In this document: positions 59,953 to 64,000 of the stretch, piece by piece | Layout of the letters: every line of letters starts with the position of its first letter | Numbering within the stretch: position 1 is the stretch's first letter | From: Jeotgalibacillus sp. R-1-5s-1 | GTDB lineage: Bacteria > Bacillota > Bacilli > Bacillales > Jeotgalibacillaceae | Direction: 5' to 3' | DNA: 64,000 nucleotides | Assembly: GCF_004405105.1 (NCBI RefSeq) | Contig: NZ_SORW01000044.1 | Location: 62,001-126,000, forward strand | Made by a program: the position numbers and the translations under genes | Notes under the pieces: generated by a model | The model's database searches: none | What the model saw: the letters and a program-made list of their open reading frames with translations, nothing else | What the model was told of the DNA's origin: nothing

Positions 59953-60831
59953 ATGGAGATTCAAATAAAACCAACTGGTGAACAATTAAAAATGTGGGTT
60001 GAAGGGTATATCCCAGAGAAAGATTTTTTCTTTGTAGATGAAAACATGGTTGCTGGTTTGGAAGAGGAACTTTCAGGTGCAGAGATTTTCACGCGGACGG
60101 CGTTTTTTGAAACTAGAGAATACGACACGTTGGATTTAAACAACAGCTTGATGTACTGGGCTTTGTCAAAAGAAGTCAGTTATGTGGTGATCGCTCCTGC
60201 AGAGTGGCTGAGTCAATTATCGCTGGAAAAGCAGGTGATTCTTTTAACGTCTCAAACAAAAATGCGTCAAGGCATGATTTTTCCATCTAACATTTTCCCG
60301 TCATCCGCTGCAATACCGGATCACCATTTGCATGCTGGTTATGTGGTTGTTCAGCGAGGCTTGTGGGAATCCTTTTCCTTTGAAAATCAAGTTGAAATTC
60401 TATCAAATTATGCTCAACTCTGGGATGGCTGGACTGCGGAGCCACTACCTGAGCAGAGCCCTTTACATTTAGCTAAATATGCAAATACCTTTAACGCCAC
60501 GCATCATGGAAACTGTTTGGCTGCAACTATTTTTGCTATGACGTCTGATGAAGATATTATTCAACAGTGGCTTTCTCAGGAGGACTTTGTAGAGATAATT
60601 AAATCTGAAGGCTATCAGGTAATTAATGAAAAGCCAGACCTGGAAGATATATCAGTCTGGGTAAATGAAAATGAAGTTATCCAGCATGCAGCATTTTACC
60701 TCGGAAATTCTCTTTACTTTAATAAAAACGGTCAAACGTATTTTAATCCTTGGACGATTTGTAAGGAAGAGCAATTGTGCAAAGAGTGGGAACATCTGGA
60801 CAAAAGAACGTATCGCAGGCGTGTAGAGTAA
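59953..60831 (+). CDS. unknown protein with possible papain-like (Cys-His) C-terminal domain
   Basis: 292 aa from ATG 59953, after AAGGAGAG. No signal peptide. N-terminal half (to about 170) unrecognised. The C-terminal half has NCLAATIFAMT (Cys at about 193) and, later, HAAFYLGNSLYFNKNGQTYF (His at about 250) plus NPW, the order of a Cys then His dyad in papain/NlpC-type folds. Inferred cysteine hydrolase; the fold is not proven. Confidence 0.45.
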   Translation: MEIQIKPTGEQLKMWVEGYIPEKDFFFVDENMVAGLEEELSGAEIFTRTAFFETREYDTLDLNNSLMYWALSKEVSYVVIAPAEWLSQLSLEKQVILLTSQTKMRQGMIFPSNIFPSSAAIPDHHLHAGYVVVQRGLWESFSFENQVEILSNYAQLWDGWTAEPLPEQSPLHLAKYANTFNATHHGNCLAATIFAMTSDEDIIQQWLSQEDFVEIIKSEGYQVINEKPDLEDISVWVNENEVIQHAAFYLGNSLYFNKNGQTYFNPWTICKEEQLCKEWEHLDKRTYRRRVE

Positions 60832-60855
60832 GGGACAGAACCCAAGTCTACACTC
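60821..60855. repeat. family A repeat overlapping the end of a gene
   Basis: GTGTAGAGTAAGGGACAGAA then CCCAAGTCTACAC. Here the gene ends on TAA (60829-60831) inside the repeat, two bases in another frame than the usual TAG. Confidence 0.7.
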
Positions 60856-60875
60856 TCTAAAATGAGGAGGGGATC

Positions 60876-61439
60876 ATGATGAAGAATAAATCAGTTTCCG
60901 CAGAACAGCGTCTGGAATTATTGGATATACTTAAAGTCCGATTTGAAGATCATATGAATCGTCACCCTGATCTGAATTGGTCGGATGTACTGAAAAGAAT
61001 TGAAGCTGATGAGGACAAGCTCTGGTCACTAGGTGAGATGGAACGGACGGGTGGGGAGCCTGATGTGGTTGGCGTTGATGAGTCGACTGGAGAGTTCATC
61101 TTTTTTGATTGCTCTCCTGAAAGTCCGGCTGGCCGCAGAAGCGTGTGTTTTGATCGGAAAGCACTGGATGCGCGCAAGAAGAATAAGCCTGAGACGAATG
61201 CGATGGATCTCGCAGCTGAAATCGGGATTGAGATGCTGACGGAGGAACAATACCGTCATTTACAGGAGCTAGGAAGCTTTGATCTGAAAACATCAAGCTG
61301 GGTTCAGACACCTGATTCGATTCGTAATCTTGGCGGTGCACTCTTTTGTGATCGCCGCTACGATACGGTATTCGTTTATCATAATGGCGCGGATTCGTAT
61401 TATGCAGCGAGAGGATTTCGTGGTGTGTTGAAGGTTTGA
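60876..61439 (+). CDS. DUF4256 protein
   Basis: 187 aa, ATG 60876 (or 60879) after GAGGAGGG. Whole length matches the DUF4256 pattern: LELLDILKVRFEDHMNRHPD, GGEPDVVGVDESTGEFIFFD, CSPESPAGRRSVCFDRKALD, LGGALFCDRRYDTVFVYHNG. Cytosolic, found in many Firmicutes and Bacteroidetes; function unknown. Ended by a terminator. Confidence 0.85.
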   Translation: MMKNKSVSAEQRLELLDILKVRFEDHMNRHPDLNWSDVLKRIEADEDKLWSLGEMERTGGEPDVVGVDESTGEFIFFDCSPESPAGRRSVCFDRKALDARKKNKPETNAMDLAAEIGIEMLTEEQYRHLQELGSFDLKTSSWVQTPDSIRNLGGALFCDRRYDTVFVYHNGADSYYAARGFRGVLKV

Positions 61440-61443
61440 TGAA

Positions 61444-61475
61444 AGCACGGGAACTTCTTGTTCTCGTGCTTTTTT
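61444..61475 (+). terminator. intrinsic terminator
   Basis: AGCACGGGAAC (61444-61454) / GTTCTCGTGCT (61460-61470), with one G-T pair, followed by TTTTT. Confidence 0.88.
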
Positions 61476-61494
61476 AGGTAGGTGCTGAAGTGAT

Positions 61495-61693
61495 GGAATC
61501 ATGTTTTGAAATGAAGGAATCACGCAGCTGGAAAGATGGAATCCGTTCGTGAAATGAAGGGAAAAAAGGGCAGCGTAGCCCTTGTGATTGAATTAATTTC
61601 CAGAAAGAAGGAATAAAATTTTCAAACGAAGGAAATAAAATCTCAAAAGATGGAATGACCTTCGTGAGTGAAGGAATCTCGTCTTACCGCCTC
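61495..61693. repeat. family E array: nine 21-bp units with unrelated sequence
   Basis: GAAGGAATc-type units; GGAAT at 61495, 61516, 61538, 61559, then (61589), 61610, 61631, 61652, 61673. Steps are 21 (once 22) with one step of 30 after the fourth unit, the same layout as inverted family B copies, although the unit sequence is different. A small GGGC..GCCC hairpin lies at the jump. Confidence 0.8.
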
Positions 61694-61722
61694 CGCCACG
61701 CAAACTATACCAAGCCAGCACC

Positions 61723-62217
61723 TCACTGCAAATTCACCCTGTACTCAATCATCGACCCGCGTTTACCAGCCCACTCCTCAGCTCCTTGCCGGCCAACTTC
61801 TTCAAAGCCCAGCCGCTCAAACATCTTTCTCGAGCGCACATTATGCTCATGGGTTTCAGCATTTAACATCTCCACTCCAAGTGTCACAGAAGCATGATCC
61901 ATCAATCGCTTAGCAGCACGAAATCCGATTCCCTGACCCCAAAGCGTGCTGTCGCCAATCGCAATCCCTATTTCCGCGGATCGCTCTGTAATACAAGCCA
62001 GATCAGCGTAGCCAATCAGCCTGTCATCAAGGGTAATGCCTAACCGCATAAAATCCTCTGATTCATTCGTTACACAGGTTTCCCACCACTTTAACAACTC
62101 ATCCCGGTCACGGTAAGCCGGCCATTCATTCGCTGAGCAAAACGCCTCATCCCTGCTCCAGCGCAGGACTTCGTCGAAATCTGTAAGTTTAATAGGACGT
62201 AATTCGATTGTCTGCAT
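61723..62217 (-). CDS. GNAT family N-acetyltransferase (RimJ/RimL type)
   Basis: 164 aa. MQTIELRPIKLTDFDEVLRW start, motif A IGIAIGDSTLWGQGIGFRAA at about residues 85-104 and ETHEHNVRSRKMFERLGFEE as motif B. Typical of ribosomal-protein or small-molecule acetyltransferases; substrate unknown. Preceded by a membrane protein gene 6 bases away on the same strand. Confidence 0.87.
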   Translation of the reverse strand: MQTIELRPIKLTDFDEVLRWSRDEAFCSANEWPAYRDRDELLKWWETCVTNESEDFMRLGITLDDRLIGYADLACITERSAEIGIAIGDSTLWGQGIGFRAAKRLMDHASVTLGVEMLNAETHEHNVRSRKMFERLGFEEVGRQGAEEWAGKRGSMIEYRVNLQ

Positions 62218-62223
62218 TGATAT

Positions 62224-62541
62224 TCACCTCGCTTTTAGAAAACGTTTTAAAACAACGATCAGTACAATTAATACAATAAATGTAACTAAAATAGATCCAA
62301 CAAAGTTTGACCAAGATGTGATAAAAATGGAGCAACAATCTCCTCCATACCGATGAGGTAAAGGGGGGTCAATCAACGGATTACGGAGCTCTGCAAAATG
62401 AAATGGAAGGCCTGTCTTCATTGGGAATGCTGTTGCCAGCTCTTCCTCAGTCTCAATCATTTGTCCAGTCATACCTGTCCATATAACAAAAAGAATAGAG
62501 AAGATCAGACTGCCCAAGCCCACTATGAGTTTGGATTTCAT
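62224..62541 (-). CDS. two-TM membrane protein, unknown
   Basis: 105 aa. Transmembrane helices at about residues 4-22 and 76-100; the outside loop between carries a Pro-rich part and Cys-Cys (RYGGDCCSIFITSW). Same strand as the GNAT gene below and the MFS gene above; possibly one operon. Unknown family. Confidence 0.6.
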   Translation of the reverse strand: MKSKLIVGLGSLIFSILFVIWTGMTGQMIETEEELATAFPMKTGLPFHFAELRNPLIDPPLPHRYGGDCCSIFITSWSNFVGSILVTFIVLIVLIVVLKRFLKAR

Positions 62542-62558
62542 GAGATGCCCCTTTTCTT

Positions 62559-63737
62559 CTAATCATACCTCAATTCGCTCTCACTTAGATTCTCAGATTC
62601 ATTCGTGTATTTTAAACTAAAAACAAATCCGATCAATCCAATACTCATTAATAGAAGCCAGGGAATGATTGAATCCGCATGCTGCTGAAGTAATAACGTT
62701 CCAATGAAACTTCCTAAAGACGCACCGATCGCAAAAGAAAAATCGCTAAATCCATAATAGGCTGCCTCATTTTCACCCTTTGAGAACAACGAAATCACGA
62801 AATCTGATGAAGGAAGTATCATCGTTTCACCGATTGTGAAAATAATTACGCAGAATAACAGCCAATAAGGGGTTCCGTTTGCCATAATCAGAAAAAATGA
62901 GAGTGAGGTAAGGAGAAAGCCAAACCTAATTAATATAAGTGGAGACAAGTACTCGAACGCTTTCTTAGCGAAAAGCATTAGTGAAATACCTGTTATTGCA
63001 TTCACTGTAATGACATAGCTGACCCATTGCTCACTTTGCGTCATGTTGTACATATGCACAGGAAATACAACAGTCAGCTGGACAAATAAAAACCAGTAAA
63101 AGATCATCGTAAAACAAAAGAGGAGGTATGGTTTGTTATGTAAGATCTTTTTAAAATTAATCGCTATTGAACCTGAATATAACGTTCGTTTTGACGGGGG
63201 TACTAATTTGATTTGAACAAAGGCAAGTAGTAAAAAAATGATACTGCTGATGACAAATGGGATTGTGGGGCTGATTGAAAACAACATTCCTCCTAACAAT
63301 GGCCCAACCGCAGCGCCTGCATTCAATCCCATATTTAGATAGAAAAAAGAACGTCTTTTATTTTCTGCATGCTGTTGAGCAGAAAAGAAAGCGAGAGCGG
63401 AGGGTTCGTAACACGCTGCACCAAAGCCAATGAGAAAAGAAGAAAGGGCAATGAATTCAAAATTTCCGGACAGAGCTAATCCTAAAAAACCTGCAGAGCG
63501 AAGAAGTAAGCCTGACGTCATCATTGTTTTGTAGCCTATACGGTCTCCTAACAGTCCTGTGAAGAATGGGAAAGCACGTGATGATAAAGTCAAAATTGAG
63601 AGTATGATTCCAGTTTCGAAGCCGTTAAGTCCTATTTTGAAAGTCAAATAGACCGCTAAAAAAGAGAAGACCGCAAAACCTGCCAGATTTAATAGGAAAG
63701 CTGAAAAGATAACGACCCTCTGTCCAGTTGCCTGCAT
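62559..63737 (-). CDS. MFS transporter
   Basis: 392 aa, ATG after AGGAGG. Twelve helices; the loop 2-3 motif A is GLLGDRIGYKTMMTSGLLLR and the pattern follows drug:H+ antiporter-1 type exporters (MdtH/YfcJ-like). Divergent from a regulator gene at 63847, so drug or metabolite export under local control is likely. Normal length. Confidence 0.86.
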   Translation of the reverse strand: MQATGQRVVIFSAFLLNLAGFAVFSFLAVYLTFKIGLNGFETGIILSILTLSSRAFPFFTGLLGDRIGYKTMMTSGLLLRSAGFLGLALSGNFEFIALSSFLIGFGAACYEPSALAFFSAQQHAENKRRSFFYLNMGLNAGAAVGPLLGGMLFSISPTIPFVISSIIFLLLAFVQIKLVPPSKRTLYSGSIAINFKKILHNKPYLLFCFTMIFYWFLFVQLTVVFPVHMYNMTQSEQWVSYVITVNAITGISLMLFAKKAFEYLSPLILIRFGFLLTSLSFFLIMANGTPYWLLFCVIIFTIGETMILPSSDFVISLFSKGENEAAYYGFSDFSFAIGASLGSFIGTLLLQQHADSIIPWLLLMSIGLIGFVFSLKYTNESENLSESELRYD

Positions 63738-63758
63738 GTTTTATACCTCCTGTACAAA

Positions 63759-63846
63759 TTGTAACCATCTATTATTTTAAGTGGTTACATTGATTGTATG
63801 GTATACTCTTCCATAAGGCAACCTCTAAAAGGAATAGGTGGTTACG
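63759..63846. promoter_or_regulatory. divergent promoter with GGTTAC repeats
   Basis: GTAACCA near 63759 and TGGTTAC at 63782-63788 form an inverted pair; a third TGGTTAC lies at about 63839. TATACT (63802-63807) could be the -10 for the plus-strand gene. Probable operator sites of the regulator at 63847. Confidence 0.5.
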
Positions 63847-64000
63847 ATGAGTACAGAAACAGAGAAGTTAGTATCTTTTTTGAATACCTGGTCCGTATCA
63901 AATTCTACAAGGCAAGCGCAAGAAGTGCTTCATGATGAGTCAGCATTAGTCAATTTTGCAATGGAGCATTTTCAATCTGATTCAGGGGAATCCTTACATG
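63847..64000 (+). CDS. CGNR/ABATE-like regulator, partial
   Basis: Only the first 51 residues are inside the window: MSTETEKLVSFLNTWSVSNS then TRQAQEVLHDESALVNFAME. The FLNTW/SxxTR pattern resembles the ABATE domain of CGNR zinc-finger regulators. Divergent from the MFS gene with shared repeats. The C-terminal CGNR zinc finger, if present, is beyond the window end. Confidence 0.5.
   Translation, partial: MSTETEKLVSFLNTWSVSNSTRQAQEVLHDESALVNFAMEHFQSDSGESLH

Noticed and set aside
8787-61693. 21-bp arrays considered as CRISPR
   Set aside because: Units are degenerate along their whole length, there is no constant repeat with unique spacers, and no cas gene is present.

Overview
The window looks like a chromosomal piece of a low-to-mid GC, Gram-positive member of the Bacillales, probably Bacillaceae or Caryophanaceae. 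A Jeotgalibacillus-like organism is possible, but that is a guess. The signs are strong AGGAGG ribosome sites, many TTG and GTG starts, ECF sigma/anti-sigma pairs, two BceAB-type ABC exporters, YndH/YndJ-type proteins, DUF2200, DUF4256, DUF4064, DUF2691 and TIGR04104 proteins, and a T-box leader. No rRNA, tRNA, phage, transposase or CRISPR locus was seen. Most genes are single accessory genes or two- to three-gene operons of stress, regulatory and small-molecule functions.

Layout. 0-3 kb: small membrane proteins, a PNPOx-family oxidase and a membrane-anchored coiled-coil protein with three Ltp repeats. 3-17 kb: four ECF sigma operons, each with a different partner (an anti-sigma with an unrecognised ectodomain; PadR plus a HAAS-FtsW/SEDS fusion; a DUF4179-like anti-sigma; an anti-sigma with a signal-peptidase-like but catalytically dead ectodomain). 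Interleaved are NUDIX, SDR/TetR, and a FadR-type regulator divergent from a GlcD-type oxidase with a BASS transporter. 17-23.5 kb: GNAT, SGNH hydrolase, PhzF, LysE divergent from MocR, DinB and small membrane proteins. 23.5-36 kb: oligopeptidase B, a yndG/H/J-like operon, signal peptidase I, AraC, phosphotransferase, and AsnC divergent from an AhpD-like protein. 36-44 kb: NERD, DUF805, alcohol dehydrogenase and a BceRS-BceAB-like detoxification module. 44-56 kb: methyltransferase, ASCH, AraC/GyrI, PepSY, a second BceAB-like pair without a kinase, and an XRE/ImmA-IrrE pair with a truncated PIN gene. 56-64 kb: T-box-controlled short methionyl-tRNA synthetase, unknown secreted and cytosolic proteins, DUF4256, GNAT, MFS exporter and the start of a divergent regulator.

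The most unusual content is between the genes. (1) More than 30 copies of a short inverted-repeat element (family A; core GGTCTGTCCC bounded by GTAGAcTT/AAgTCTAC) sit just after genes, and in about a dozen cases the element's own TAG is the stop codon. (2) About 190-bp arrays of nine 21-bp units occur, with a fixed 9-bp phase jump between the fourth and fifth unit counted from one end. Five copies share one unit sequence (family B) and one array (family E) has an unrelated unit but the same architecture; a six-unit array (family D) has a third unit. (3) A family of 23-bp-arm palindromes (family C) is also present. These were measured by hand-counting positions.

Starts were moved from the longest reading frame where a ribosome site pointed to a better one. 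Two genes (an ECF sigma factor and a LysE exporter) appear to start at ATT. One small membrane protein of 56 aa, one of 42 aa and a possible 33-aa protein were found by reading the gaps.
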